Positions 44,301 to 54,363 of a stretch of DNA of 64,000 bases are shown here, in pieces. Origin of the DNA: Firm-13 sp037143795 (lineage in GTDB: Bacteria > Bacillota > Clostridia > Saccharofermentanales > Saccharofermentanaceae); NCBI GenBank assembly GCA_037143795.1, contig JBAWXZ010000009.1, forward strand, positions 1-64,000, written 5' to 3'. Both the position numbers and the translations under genes were made by a program. Every line of letters starts with the position of its first letter. The first letter of the stretch is position 1. A model generated the notes under the pieces. The model made no database searches. It saw only the letters and a list, made by a program, of their open reading frames with translations, and was not told the DNA's origin.

Positions 44301-45302
44301 TTACCTTGCCTCTTCCGGCGTGAAAGGAAGATCGATATCATACATCGGTACAATGGTGAATTTTCTGTTGGAAAGACCGGTGTGCCTGTTCTCCTTTGGA
44401 ATACGGGCAAATAGCAGCGTTGTTGCAAAAAGCTGCTGATAACGCACTTTGCTGCCGTTCTTCGAGGTAAAGAAGCGGTTGTACTGGTTTCTGCCGTAAT
44501 TGCCGTCACCTAAGATCGGATGACCGAGATGAGCAAATTGCGCGCGGATCTGATGGGTCCTTCCGGTGACAAGCTCAACTTCAATCTCAGATACATCCTC
44601 ATTGTCGGGTCCGATATTCTTGAGGACTTTCAGTACGCGGTATCTGGATGTGATGGGAAGATCACCCTCTTTGGGTTCATCATGGATATAGACATCACCA
44701 TGGCCGGGCTTTTCAAGATAGGCATGTATTTCCTTCATGATGACTTCGTCAACACATACGCATGGTTCGCCGACCGTGGGCACACCGCGTACAAGGCAGC
44801 GGTAGCGCTTGGTAATAAGATTTTGCTTGAACAGATCAATTGCGTGTTCGAGGTTCTCCTTGCCTTTGGCGAGAAGAACAAGACCGCCGGTGTTCATATC
44901 AATTCTGTGGCACAGGTCGATGTCCTGATTCCTCTGATCTTTCCGGATGATGTCGATAAGGGCCGGACCCTCGGTGCCTTTACCGGAGTGGACGGCAAGA
45001 CCCTGGCGCTTATTGACCACCAGCAGGCGATCGGTCTCGGATACGATTTTGTAGTCTGCAAGGCCGGATACGGAGCCCCCGGTCGGTGCTGATTTGATGA
45101 AATCCTCATCAGGCAGCCACAGTTCGACATGATCGCCTGTCATTACAGGACAATCTTCGCCGATCTTTTTGCCGTTGATTCGAATATCCTTATGGCGCAG
45201 TGCCTTCTGCAGGATGGCAGGAGTAAGCATTTCAAATTCGCTGATTGCGACCCGGACAACGTGTTTTCCGTCTTTGTCGGCGGACACGATAAAACTTTTC
45301 AT
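44301..45302 (-). CDS. RluD-like pseudouridine synthase
   Basis: The 333-residue product has an N-terminal S4-like RNA-binding segment (AILQKALRHKDIRINGKKIGED) and the RluA/RluC/RluD catalytic domain with CHRIDMNTGGLVLLAKG, which holds the catalytic Asp, and ELVTGRTHQIRAQFAHLGHPILGD. It modifies uridines in 23S rRNA or tRNA. A longer open frame extends to 45557, but the ATG at 45302 begins the conserved part and follows AGGGAA. Which positions it modifies cannot be read from sequence. Confidence 0.92.
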   Translation of the reverse strand: MKSFIVSADKDGKHVVRVAISEFEMLTPAILQKALRHKDIRINGKKIGEDCPVMTGDHVELWLPDEDFIKSAPTGGSVSGLADYKIVSETDRLLVVNKRQGLAVHSGKGTEGPALIDIIRKDQRNQDIDLCHRIDMNTGGLVLLAKGKENLEHAIDLFKQNLITKRYRCLVRGVPTVGEPCVCVDEVIMKEIHAYLEKPGHGDVYIHDEPKEGDLPITSRYRVLKVLKNIGPDNEDVSEIEVELVTGRTHQIRAQFAHLGHPILGDGNYGRNQYNRFFTSKNGSKVRYQQLFATTLLFARIPKENRHTGLSNRKFTIVPMYDIDLPFTPEEAR

Positions 45303-45452
45303 TATTCCCTGATGCTTTCTGCCTCGCGACTGAGGCTGTGGATAAAGTGACATTATACTATTATGTACCCTATATAGTATCAGAGCATCGTGGGTCGGGT
45401 CGATACCCAAGTTGCATTTTGACAAAGAATTCTGCCGGAACGGGAGGGTATA

Positions 45453-45483
45453 TTGCACCTGATTTGCAGATTCGTGGTAAAAT
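45453..45483 (+). promoter_or_regulatory. Candidate promoter of ddl-murI
   Basis: TTGCAC (45453-45458) and an extended -10 (TGG then TAAAAT, 45478-45483) are spaced by 19 bases. The ddl start follows 88 bases later. Confidence 0.35.
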
Positions 45484-45571
45484 AAGGACTGATTTGCATA
45501 CTTATCGCAGAAAAGACCGTTCTTTTTTGCATATTTCTGTAAATCGATTCCATACAAGGGAGGCCAGGATA

Positions 45572-46666
45572 ATGGCGAAAAAAGTTCTTGTTCTTTTCGG
45601 AGGCGTGTCGACCGAGCATCTCATTTCGTGCCGTTCCGCCTGTAATATACTAAGCGGCCTGCGTCAGGCAGGCTATTCTGTTATACGTGTCGGTATTACA
45701 AAGGACGGACGATGGGGACGATTTGATGGCACGGATGAGGATATCCGTGATATGAAGTGGGCTGATCGACTGACCTTTTCATCAATACCGGGCAATGGCC
45801 CGGCTTCGGTCCGTGATTTTATTCTTGCAGCTGCAGGCGGCGAAGTGCCGGATGTGATTTTTCCGGCGGTACACGGCATCAACTGTGAAGACGGCTCCCT
45901 TCAGGGTCTCCTGGAATTATCGGGTTTTCCCTATGTGGGCAGCGGGGTTCTGGCTTCAGCCGTGCTGATGGATAAGGTCTATACAAAGCAGCTTTTTGCC
46001 AAGGCCCGGATTCCGCAGTGCCGGTATACATCCGTCACACGACAGGAGATCCGGAAAAATGTTACAGGGGTCGCATCCAAAGTGGCCGGTCAGATTGGCT
46101 TTCCCTGCTTCCTCAAACCTTCCAACGGAGGTTCCTCGGTCGGAACCATGCGCGTGGATAATCTTGCATCTCTGGAAAAAGCTCTGCTCGAAGTCGCCGA
46201 ATATGACCGGACTGTTCTTATAGAAGAATATATACATGCACGCGAAATTGAAGTTGCTGTAATGGGCAACGAGAAGCCGCTTGCTTCCATGGCCGGTGAA
46301 ATCGCTACGGATGAGAGCGTGCCTTTCTATGATTATCAGACCAAATACTTCAGTTCCACCGGGGCGGACGTATATCTGCCGGCGCAGATCGACCCGCAAA
46401 TGATGCAGCGTGTAAGGAAACTTGCAGTAAAGGCATATAAGATGGCCGGTGCGGGCGGTCTTTCGCGCGTTGATTTTTTCCTCGACAGGGATAACGGCAG
46501 CCTGTATCTGAACGAGATAAATACGCTTCCCGGATTTACCACGATCAGCCTTTTTCCGAAGGCCTGGGAGGTTTCCGGTGTCCCGCTTGATAAGCTTATG
46601 AAAAAGCTGGTCACCTATGCCCTTACCGAATCTGAAAACAAAAAACGTGTGGAGAGTATCGGATGA
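45572..46666 (+). CDS. ddl: D-alanine--D-alanine ligase
   Basis: The 364-residue product is an ATP-grasp enzyme: VLFGGVSTEHLISCRSA, FPAVHGINCEDGSLQGLLELSG, PCFLKPSNGGSSVG, and LSRVDFFLDRDNGSLYLNEINTLPG, which holds the metal ligands. It joins two D-Ala for peptidoglycan stem peptides. The ATG at 45572 has GGGAGG 8 bases upstream. It overlaps murI by four bases, so D-Ala-D-Ala and D-Glu supply are made together. Confidence 0.95.
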   Translation: MAKKVLVLFGGVSTEHLISCRSACNILSGLRQAGYSVIRVGITKDGRWGRFDGTDEDIRDMKWADRLTFSSIPGNGPASVRDFILAAAGGEVPDVIFPAVHGINCEDGSLQGLLELSGFPYVGSGVLASAVLMDKVYTKQLFAKARIPQCRYTSVTRQEIRKNVTGVASKVAGQIGFPCFLKPSNGGSSVGTMRVDNLASLEKALLEVAEYDRTVLIEEYIHAREIEVAVMGNEKPLASMAGEIATDESVPFYDYQTKYFSSTGADVYLPAQIDPQMMQRVRKLAVKAYKMAGAGGLSRVDFFLDRDNGSLYLNEINTLPGFTTISLFPKAWEVSGVPLDKLMKKLVTYALTESENKKRVESIG

Positions 46667-47568
46667 TTATGAATCAGGACGACAGGGATTCTGCAGTTTC
46701 CGATAATAGGCCGATCGGAGTTTTTGACTCCGGCATCGGAGGCCTGACAGTCCTTAAGGAAATCTGGAGTGCACTGCCTGGTGAAAGCACAGTGTATTTC
46801 GGTGACAGCGGACGTACTCCTTACGGCACCAAATCCCATGACACGATTGTAAATTATTCGCTGCAGAATATGCGGTTCCTGTTAAGCCAAAATGTAAAAA
46901 TGATTGTTATAGCCTGTAATACGGCAAGCGCACACGCCTATGACGCGGTCAGGGCACAGGCAGGCGTTCCGGTAGTTGAAGTTATCACCCCCGGAGCCGC
47001 CGAAGCCGTGAAAACGACTCGTACAGGCCGTATCGGCATCATTGCTACGCGGGCAACCGTAACCAGCGGGATTTACAGGGTCGCTGTTGAAGATGAGGCC
47101 AAACGTGTTATTGCACTGGGGCGGAATATCGAAACCCTGACCGGCCTTTATATCGAACAGGCTGCATGCCCGCTTTTTGTGTCGCTTGCTGAAGAGGGCT
47201 GGTGGGATTCGCCGATTTCATATCTTGCGGCTGAGGAGTATCTTAAGGATTTAAGAAAGAATCAAATTGATACCCTGATCCTGGGATGTACGCATTATCC
47301 GCTCCTTTCGCATACGATTGCAGATGTTATGGGGCCCGGGACGGCTTTGGTCAATGCAGGCTCCAGCGTCGCACGGAGAGTTGCGGAAGTTCTTGGTACC
47401 AATCATCTGCGGAATCTGTCGGGTACAAAGCCGCAGCATACTTTCTATACAAGCGACGATCCGCAGATGTTCGAAAATGTTACTGCACCTTTCCTCGGGG
47501 GGGACAGGCCTTCAGGAACAATGCGTATCAATACGGAAGCATATATTGGAGAGGAGATCCTTAGGTGA
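46663..47568 (+). CDS. murI: Glutamate racemase
   Basis: The 301-residue product has GVFDSGIGGLTVLKEI, FGDSGRTPYGTKS, the first catalytic Cys in VIACNTASAHAYDA and the second in LILGCTHYPLL. It makes D-glutamate for peptidoglycan. The start overlaps the ddl stop (ATGA) and the stop overlaps the start of the DUF1934 gene, so the three are translationally coupled. Confidence 0.95.
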   Translation: MIMNQDDRDSAVSDNRPIGVFDSGIGGLTVLKEIWSALPGESTVYFGDSGRTPYGTKSHDTIVNYSLQNMRFLLSQNVKMIVIACNTASAHAYDAVRAQAGVPVVEVITPGAAEAVKTTRTGRIGIIATRATVTSGIYRVAVEDEAKRVIALGRNIETLTGLYIEQAACPLFVSLAEEGWWDSPISYLAAEEYLKDLRKNQIDTLILGCTHYPLLSHTIADVMGPGTALVNAGSSVARRVAEVLGTNHLRNLSGTKPQHTFYTSDDPQMFENVTAPFLGGDRPSGTMRINTEAYIGEEILR

Positions 47569-48035
47569 AGGTTCTGATCAGTCTGACAAGCGGCCTGTCC
47601 GATGCAGCTCATGTCCCGGCTGCCGGTGAATTGACGGTTGATGGAAATGTGCTGTCCTTATCATGGACACAGCCTGCTGAAGGGGAGGAGACATGCGGAT
47701 CCCAGCATCATCTGTCATATGGCAAACCGGACGGGATACTTCATATGAAGCGCACAGGTGACAACACTACAGATCTGACTTTTTCCGGAAGTGCACGGAC
47801 GAAAGGGGTATTATCCACGCCTTACGGTGATTTTTCATTGGAAATCGAGACGCGGAATCTTTTTGTCCCAGACGAACTGTGGCAGTTTGCAGAGGAAGAC
47901 GCGGATATTTTTTCCAGAGAGCAAAAAGTAAAGATCATTCATTTAAGTTATTTTTTGTATTTTTCAGGTCAGGACCCGATGCCAAATGATATCGCAATTC
48001 AAATTAGTCTTGTAAAGAATGAAGATAAAAGGTAA
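47565..48035 (+). CDS. DUF1934 (YwiB-like) family protein
   Basis: The 156-residue, beta-rich product fits DUF1934 (calycin-like barrel), with LSYGKPDGILHMKRTGDNTTDLTF and TPYGDFSLEIETRNLFV in the usual places. The function is unknown. The GTG start is within the end of murI (GTGA overlap). The first 40 residues are less conserved than the rest. It ends the wall-precursor operon. Confidence 0.75.
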   Translation: MKVLISLTSGLSDAAHVPAAGELTVDGNVLSLSWTQPAEGEETCGSQHHLSYGKPDGILHMKRTGDNTTDLTFSGSARTKGVLSTPYGDFSLEIETRNLFVPDELWQFAEEDADIFSREQKVKIIHLSYFLYFSGQDPMPNDIAIQISLVKNEDKR

Positions 48036-48062
48036 AATCATAAAAAACATATACGGATTTAC

Positions 48063-48092
48063 TTGACAAAGGTCCGTGTCGTATATGATAAT
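48063..48092 (+). promoter_or_regulatory. rpmF promoter
   Basis: A perfect -35 TTGACA (48063-48068) is followed by GATAAT (48087-48092) at 18 bases, within the AT-rich run TATGATAATAT. The leader before rpmF is about 75 bases. Confidence 0.65.
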
Positions 48093-48174
48093 ATCATTCG
48101 CGCCTCAGCTTAATGAGTAGCGCCGATATATGTCGGAGAAGTGTCTCTGACAGGTAAGTGATGGAGGTGGATAC

Positions 48175-48360
48175 ATGGCAAATCCAAAACGCAAATGGTC
48201 AAAGGCAAGAACTTCTCGTCATAGAAGTGCGTGGAAGCTCACTCTGCCCGGACTCGTAGAGTGCCCACAGTGTCACACGAAGATGCTGCGTCATAAGGTC
48301 TGCAAGACCTGCGGTTATCTGGATGGCAAGGAAATTGTCAAGATCGAAGTTACGGCTTAA
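48175..48360 (+). CDS. rpmF: Ribosomal protein bL32
   Basis: The 61-residue product starts MANPKRKWSKARTSRHRSAW and has the zinc ribbon CPQC...CKTC (CxxC twice). It is part of the large ribosomal subunit. The usual upstream partner yceD (DUF177) is not here. GGAGGTGG precedes the start. It has its own promoter and terminator. Confidence 0.97.
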   Translation: MANPKRKWSKARTSRHRSAWKLTLPGLVECPQCHTKMLRHKVCKTCGYLDGKEIVKIEVTA

Positions 48361-48392
48361 GATTAGGCCGGATAAGACAGCTTTCAAGAATG

Positions 48393-48431
48393 GCAGTGCG
48401 GATCTCTTACATAGGACGCACTGCTTTTTTG
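48393..48431 (+). terminator. Terminator after rpmF
   Basis: GCAGTGCG (48393-48400) pairs with CGCACTGC (48417-48424) around a 16-base loop and is followed by six T. Confidence 0.85.
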
Positions 48432-48501
48432 TTTGCTTAAGAACACATGATCGGGAAGAGAAATTCCGGATTGCGGATCATGAGTAAAGGGGATCAACGT
48501 T

Positions 48502-49932
48502 TTGGCAGTTAAAAATGAAAACAATCGACGCATATCAGTTGTGCTGAAAAACAGCATTGCAGATGAGCTTGGGATTGTACCCGGTGATATTCTTCTTTCC
48601 ATTGACGGGGAAGAAGTCCGGGACATTTTTGATTACCGGATGCGGGTCATGAGTGAGAATCTTACCGTTACGTTCCGCCTTTTGGACGGGTCCCTTTTTG
48701 AAGCACAGATTGAAAAGGATGAGGATGACGAACTGGGAATGAGCTTTGAGGAGCCGCTTCTCGATACGTGCTCCTCCTGCCATAACGGCTGTGTATTCTG
48801 TTTTATTGATCAGCTTCCCAGTGGCCTGCGCCCGTCGCTGTATTTCAAGGATGACGATCTGCGCATGTCATTTCTGACCGGTAATTATGTGACGCTCACG
48901 AATCTTTCGGAGGAGGAATTTGATCGGATTCTTTCGTATCATCTTTCTCCGATGAATGTTTCGGTGCACGCCGCAGATCCGGAAGTCAGGAAAAAAATGA
49001 TGAACAACCGCTTTGCAGGCAACATTATGGAACGTCTGCACCGCATCACAGCAGCCGGCATTTCTCTGAACTGCCAGATTGTACTTTGTCCCGGCCTGAA
49101 CGACGGCGACGTGCTGGAGGGAACCATTACGGAGCTTTCCTCACTCGGGGAAAATCTTCGTTCGATAGCGGTCGTACCTGTCGGCATAACAAAGTATCGT
49201 GAAGAGAACCATTTGACGCCCCTGTCGCTTTATAACAGGGAAACGGCGTCAGCGGTCCTTGATCTTGTGAACAGGTGGCAGAAGTATTTTATAAAAACGC
49301 GCAGCGAAAGAGTATTTTTTGCTGCAGATGAGTTTTTCCTGCGGGCAGGCAGGACGATTCCGCCGCCCTCGTGGTATGAAGGATTCCCGCAGCTTGAAAA
49401 CGGTGTCGGACTGATCAGTGAGCACAGGCAGCAGCTCGAAGCGGGTATTGCGTCCAGGAGACGCAAAAAGGTGGCAATAAGCACAAAAAACTGTGCCGCG
49501 AGCCCCCTGGTTATGGTGCTTTCTGGCGTAGATGCAAAACCCTTCCTGAATTCGTTTGCGGATCAGTTGGCAGTGCTCTATAATATCAAGTTGGAAGTCA
49601 AGGCGGTGGTCAATCACTTTTTCGGTGAAACGATCACGGTTACAGGCCTTCTGACAGGTCAGGACATCGTCCGGTCCATGGAAGAAGACCGCCGGGCAGG
49701 GAAACGGGATTCGGATGTGATTCTGCTTCCGGACTGCACACTTAAGGCTGACGAGGATATTTTCCTTGATGATATGACAGTAAATGAGCTTCGGGACAAG
49801 CTTTCCATTCCGGTTGCGGTCAGCCGGCCGACCGGAGAGGGACTTCTTGAAGCATTAGATGAATACACCGGTCTTTTTGTTCGAAAAGGGCGTCAGAGAT
49901 CACCAAAGCGGGGTAACACAAGCGATGAGTAA
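48502..49932 (+). CDS. PDZ-radical SAM-DUF512 protein
   Basis: The 476-residue product has an N-terminal PDZ-like domain (DELGIVPGDILLSIDGEEV), a radical SAM core with CxxxCxxC at CHNGCVFC, preceded by another Cys pair (CSSC), and a C-terminal DUF512 domain (ITVTGLLTGQDI, VILLPDCTLK). The radical SAM site binds a 4Fe-4S cluster and S-adenosylmethionine. The reaction is unknown. It starts with TTG after a GGGG sequence and overlaps der by eight bases, the usual partner in Clostridia, hinting at a ribosome-linked role. Confidence 0.9.
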   Translation: MAVKNENNRRISVVLKNSIADELGIVPGDILLSIDGEEVRDIFDYRMRVMSENLTVTFRLLDGSLFEAQIEKDEDDELGMSFEEPLLDTCSSCHNGCVFCFIDQLPSGLRPSLYFKDDDLRMSFLTGNYVTLTNLSEEEFDRILSYHLSPMNVSVHAADPEVRKKMMNNRFAGNIMERLHRITAAGISLNCQIVLCPGLNDGDVLEGTITELSSLGENLRSIAVVPVGITKYREENHLTPLSLYNRETASAVLDLVNRWQKYFIKTRSERVFFAADEFFLRAGRTIPPPSWYEGFPQLENGVGLISEHRQQLEAGIASRRRKKVAISTKNCAASPLVMVLSGVDAKPFLNSFADQLAVLYNIKLEVKAVVNHFFGETITVTGLLTGQDIVRSMEEDRRAGKRDSDVILLPDCTLKADEDIFLDDMTVNELRDKLSIPVAVSRPTGEGLLEALDEYTGLFVRKGRQRSPKRGNTSDE

Positions 49933-51247
49933 ACCAGTAGTTGCGATTATCGGACGTCCAAACGTCGGTAAGTCCTCCTTTTTCAATGCACTGATAGGAG
50001 AGCGTGTATCCATTGTCGATGATACGCCGGGCGTCACGCGTGATCGGATTTACGCAACGGCTACATGGCGCGAACGCGATTTTCTCCTGATCGATACCGG
50101 AGGTATTGAGCCGGTTACAGACGATTTCATTCTCAAGAGCATGCGGGCACAGGCCCAGATTGCAATGGAGACTGCAGACGTTATTCTTTTCATGTGTGAC
50201 CTGAAGTCCGGTCTGACGGCATCCGACCATGATATTGCCATTATGCTCAGAAAATCCAAGCGTCCGGTTGTAGTGTGCGTCAATAAGGTTGATCACGTCG
50301 GTTCACTGCCGGCGGAACTGTACGAATTTTATAACCTGGGACTTGGTGAGGTATATCCGATTTCCGCCGCCCATCGATTGGGAATCGGCGAACTTCTGGA
50401 TGCCCTGTATGATCATTTTCCCGATACGGAATTTGAACAGGAGGACGAGAGTAAAATCCGCGTCGCTCTGATCGGCAAACCAAACTCAGGCAAATCATCG
50501 CTGTCCAACAAGATGACCGGGGAGGAGCGTTCCATCGTTTCCGACATTCCCGGAACAACCCGCGATGCCATTGACTCTGTTATTGTGAATTCGCACGGTA
50601 CATTTACCATTATTGACACAGCCGGCCTTCGCAAAAAGAGCCGTATTGATGATTCGGTGGAAAAATACAGCATGATCCGTTCCCTGGCAGCGATTGAACG
50701 CTCGAATGTCTGTGTCATTCTGATCGATGCCGCGGAAGGCGTTACCGAACAGGATACCAAAGTAGCAGGATATGCCCATAACGGCGGCAAGGCATGCATT
50801 ATTGCCGTCAACAAATGGGATTTGATTGAAAAAACGACAGGTACTCTCGAGACGCAGGAGCGGGATATCCGCGAGCGTTTTTCCTTTATGTCATATGCAC
50901 CGATTATATTTCTGTCAGCCAAGACCGGACAGCGCGTCGAGAAGCTTTTCGATCTGATCAGCAAGGTCCATGAACAGGCGGGCAGGCGTCTCACGACTGG
51001 AATGCTCAATGATATCCTTGCCGAAGCAATCGCAATGGTGCCCACGCCGCAGGATAAGGGCAAGCACCTGAAGATTTACTACGGCACGCAGATTGCAACA
51101 TTTCCGCCGCAGTTTATTCTTTTCGTAAATGATAAGGAGCTTATGCACTTTTCATATGAGAGATATCTGGAAAACCAGTTACGTAAGAATTTCGGATTTG
51201 AAGGAACCCCTCTGCACATCTATATGCGTCAGAAGGAAAAAGACTAA
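49925..51247 (+). CDS. der: Ribosome biogenesis GTPase Der (EngA)
   Basis: The 440-residue product has two tandem GTPase domains, the first with GRPNVGKSSFFN and DTPGVTRD and the second with GKPNSGKSSLSN and DIPGTTRD, and the C-terminal KH-like domain. It is needed for 50S subunit assembly. The ATG at 49925 opens the conserved MSKPVVAIIGRPN sequence. Upstream frame extension is inside the preceding gene and not used. Confidence 0.96.
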   Translation: MSKPVVAIIGRPNVGKSSFFNALIGERVSIVDDTPGVTRDRIYATATWRERDFLLIDTGGIEPVTDDFILKSMRAQAQIAMETADVILFMCDLKSGLTASDHDIAIMLRKSKRPVVVCVNKVDHVGSLPAELYEFYNLGLGEVYPISAAHRLGIGELLDALYDHFPDTEFEQEDESKIRVALIGKPNSGKSSLSNKMTGEERSIVSDIPGTTRDAIDSVIVNSHGTFTIIDTAGLRKKSRIDDSVEKYSMIRSLAAIERSNVCVILIDAAEGVTEQDTKVAGYAHNGGKACIIAVNKWDLIEKTTGTLETQERDIRERFSFMSYAPIIFLSAKTGQRVEKLFDLISKVHEQAGRRLTTGMLNDILAEAIAMVPTPQDKGKHLKIYYGTQIATFPPQFILFVNDKELMHFSYERYLENQLRKNFGFEGTPLHIYMRQKEKD

Positions 51248-51315
51248 GACAAGTAAATGAAATCAATTGTATAGGACAAAAGGATAAGGGATTAAGGAAG
51301 AGGTAACACATTTTT

Positions 51316-53148
51316 ATGACTAAAATTGAAAATCTCCGCAACATTGCTATTATCGCCCACGTTGACCACGGTAAAACCACCATCGTAGACGCCATGCTTC
51401 AGCAGGCCGGCATCTACCGTGAAAACGAGCAGATCATTGATTGCGTCATGGATTCCAATGCACTTGAAAGAGAGCGCGGAATCACAATACTTGCAAAAAA
51501 TACGGCGATCAGCTACAAAGGCTATCGCATCAATGTTGTAGACACACCCGGGCATGCTGACTTCGGAGGCGAAGTAGAGCGAGTCCTTAAAATGGTTGAC
51601 GGTGTTCTCCTTGTAGTAGATGCCTATGACGGCCCTATGCCGCAGACACGGTTTGTTCTTCGCAAGGCACTTGAAATGGGTCTTAAGCCCATTGTATGCA
51701 TTAATAAGATTGACCGTCCCGACGCACGTCCGGTAGAAGTTGTCGATATGGTCCTTGAGCTTTTCATCGAGCTCGGTGCCGATGATGAGCAGCTTGAATT
51801 CCCGATCGTATTTTCCTCCGGTAAGCTGGGACTGTCCTGTCTGACCCTTGAAGAATACGAAAGAGGAGAGGCAGTAGATTTCCACCCTCTGCTTAATACA
51901 ATCCTCGAATATATCCCCTGTCCGGAAGGCGACAATGAAGCGCCTCTTCAGCTTCTGATTTCCAACATCGATTCAGACCCGTATATCGGAAGAATTGCAA
52001 TCGGCCGCGTTGAGCGCGGAACAATCCGCCAGGCCCAGAATGTTGTTGTCTGCGGATTTGACGACAACACGCAGAAATCAGCCAGGATTGTCAAACTTAT
52101 GCGTTTCCAGGGATTGGGAAAACAGGAAGTCCAGGAGGGAACTGTCGGTGAAATAATATGTATCGCAGGTATTCCTGAGATCAATATCGGAGACACAGTA
52201 TGCTCTCCCGACTGCATCGAACCGCTGCCTTTCATTAACATTGATGAACCGACGATATCGATGACTTTTTCCGTCAATAACAGTCCTTTCGCAGGCAAGG
52301 AAGGCAAGTTTGTTACTTCCCGCCATATCCGTGACCGTCTTTTCCGTGAAATGGAGACCAATGTTTCCATGCGTCTGGAAGAAACAGATACGACAGAGGC
52401 ATTTGTTGTAAAAGGAAGAGGAGAGCTTCATCTTTCCATCCTTATTGAGACGATGCGCCGCGAGGGATTTGAATTTCAGGTATCCAAACCAAGGGTTATT
52501 CTCAAGGAAGTCAACGGTGTTCTGCATGAGCCGGTTGAGATGCTTCTTGTTGATGTTCCCGAGGAATTTGTCGGGCCGGTTATCGAAAAGCTCGGTCAGC
52601 GCAGGGCTGAGATGATCAACATGCTGCCTCCTGAGAAGGGATACAGCCGCATGGAGTTCAAGGTTCCTACAAGAGGAATCATCGGCTACCGCACGGAGTT
52701 TTTGACCGACACAAAGGGCAATGGTATAATGAACAGCGTTATATGCGGATTTGAGCCCTATGCAGGAGACATCGAGACACGCTCACACGGCGTTCTGATC
52801 GCTTTTGAAACCGGTGTATCCGTTATTTATGGCCTCTATAATGCACAGGAACGCGGAGCACTCTTTATCGGGGCCGGCACACCGGTCTATGAGGGAATGA
52901 TTGTCGGATCAAACCCCAAGAACGAAGATGTTGTTGTTAATGTCTGCAAGAGGAAACAATTAACCAATACGCGTTCTTCCGGTAATGATGATGCACTTCG
53001 ACTTGTACCGCCGGCACAGTTCAGTCTCGAGCAGTGCCTTGAGTTCATCTCCGACGACGAATTGTGTGAGGTTACACCGAAAAGCATCCGCCTTCGCAAG
53101 AGGATCCTCAACACGGATATCCGCATGAAGAACCGCAAACAGAAATAA
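51316..53148 (+). CDS. typA: Translational GTPase TypA/BipA
   Basis: The 610-residue product starts MTKIENLRNIAIIAHVDHGKT, has G2 RERGITI, G3 DTPGHADFG and G4 NKID, then the EF-G-like domains and the TypA-specific C-terminal domain ending KSIRLRKR. It is a ribosome-associated GTPase involved in assembly and stress growth. GAAGAGG precedes the ATG. Confidence 0.97.
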   Translation: MTKIENLRNIAIIAHVDHGKTTIVDAMLQQAGIYRENEQIIDCVMDSNALERERGITILAKNTAISYKGYRINVVDTPGHADFGGEVERVLKMVDGVLLVVDAYDGPMPQTRFVLRKALEMGLKPIVCINKIDRPDARPVEVVDMVLELFIELGADDEQLEFPIVFSSGKLGLSCLTLEEYERGEAVDFHPLLNTILEYIPCPEGDNEAPLQLLISNIDSDPYIGRIAIGRVERGTIRQAQNVVVCGFDDNTQKSARIVKLMRFQGLGKQEVQEGTVGEIICIAGIPEINIGDTVCSPDCIEPLPFINIDEPTISMTFSVNNSPFAGKEGKFVTSRHIRDRLFREMETNVSMRLEETDTTEAFVVKGRGELHLSILIETMRREGFEFQVSKPRVILKEVNGVLHEPVEMLLVDVPEEFVGPVIEKLGQRRAEMINMLPPEKGYSRMEFKVPTRGIIGYRTEFLTDTKGNGIMNSVICGFEPYAGDIETRSHGVLIAFETGVSVIYGLYNAQERGALFIGAGTPVYEGMIVGSNPKNEDVVVNVCKRKQLTNTRSSGNDDALRLVPPAQFSLEQCLEFISDDELCEVTPKSIRLRKRILNTDIRMKNRKQK

Positions 53149-53175
53149 TGACCGCCGAGAGGAGTACAGACAGGT

Positions 53176-54363
53176 ATGTTCTCAAATAAGCTTAAGCGAA
53201 TGGTCGGACTGCTGGTTGTCCTGCTTATGATTATTATGGTCGGTATTACTGGGATTTTTCTCGGGTATAACTACGTGACCTCTCAGGGCAACCGGTTTGA
53301 CTCCCTCCAGAAGGCGCTGAAGGATAAGACCCTGGTTATTAATAAGGACACACCCAACTCAGTGATGATTGTTGTTGGTGCGGGTGACGATACTTCTGAC
53401 ATAGCGCAGAAGCTTAAAGACAGCGGGTTGATTAACAACACGCTTGTTTTTACGCTGATGTCCAAGTTTAACGGCTTTGACGGAGGCTATCTGGCTGGCA
53501 CGCATTTTCTGAAAGCGGATCTTTCCTATGATGAGATGATGTATATGCTTTGTCAGGAGCCGGAAGTAATTACGATCACTTTTCCTGAAGGCATGACATA
53601 CGCTCAAGTCAAACAGAAACTTCTGGATGCCGGACTGGAGTTTGATACGGCAAAGCTTGATGAGTGCATGAACAGCCCGAATCTTTTTGTTGACTATAAA
53701 TTCGTATCACTGATTCAGGCATCAGAAGGCCGTGACTTTATTCTGAGCGGATACCTTTTCCCTGATACATATAATTTTGATATGAACGCTTCTGAAGAAG
53801 AAATTGTTACAACTTTCCTTCGGAACACGGAAGCGGTGCTTTATGAAGATTTCTACGTGCGTGCCGCTAAAATCGGTATGACCATGGATCAGGTCATGAC
53901 GCTTGCATCCGTCATTCAAGCTGAGTCAGGCAACCCGTCCGACATGCTCTCAATTTCCTGCGTCTTTCATAACCGCCTGAAATCGGAAGACATAGCCATG
54001 CAGAAGCTGGAATCCTGCGCAACAATCAACTACCTTCGCCAGAATGCAGGCCTTACCAAGGTCTGGGCCGCCTCAACTGCGGACCAGCTGCTTGAAAGCC
54101 CGTATAATACTTATCTGCATGCAGGCCTTCCGCCGGGACCGATCTGCATGCCGGGCAAAGATGCGATTACGGCAGCGCTGTATCCCAGCAACGAGAATTT
54201 CATGTATTTCTGCGCAACCGGTGATGGAAAAGGCGGGACCGCTTTTGCTGTAACAGCTGAAGAACAGGCTGCTAATGTTGAAAAATACAAACCTTTCTGG
54301 ACCGACAACCCTTCCGTTACAGCAGCCCCGACGCCGACGGTTGATCCCAATGCGGAAGGTTGA
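53176..54363 (+). CDS. mltG: Endolytic transglycosylase MltG
   Basis: One N-terminal membrane helix (about residues 9-33) is followed by a LysM-like region and the YceG domain: ITFPEGMTYAQVKQKL, LSGYLFPDTYNF, ASVIQAESG with the catalytic Glu, and the C-terminal HAGLPPGPICMPG. It cleaves nascent glycan strands at the outer membrane face and limits their length. It ends with a Pro/Thr tail. It follows typA by 27 bases and overlaps the U32 peptidase gene by 14 bases. Confidence 0.94.
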   Translation: MFSNKLKRMVGLLVVLLMIIMVGITGIFLGYNYVTSQGNRFDSLQKALKDKTLVINKDTPNSVMIVVGAGDDTSDIAQKLKDSGLINNTLVFTLMSKFNGFDGGYLAGTHFLKADLSYDEMMYMLCQEPEVITITFPEGMTYAQVKQKLLDAGLEFDTAKLDECMNSPNLFVDYKFVSLIQASEGRDFILSGYLFPDTYNFDMNASEEEIVTTFLRNTEAVLYEDFYVRAAKIGMTMDQVMTLASVIQAESGNPSDMLSISCVFHNRLKSEDIAMQKLESCATINYLRQNAGLTKVWAASTADQLLESPYNTYLHAGLPPGPICMPGKDAITAALYPSNENFMYFCATGDGKGGTAFAVTAEEQAANVEKYKPFWTDNPSVTAAPTPTVDPNAEG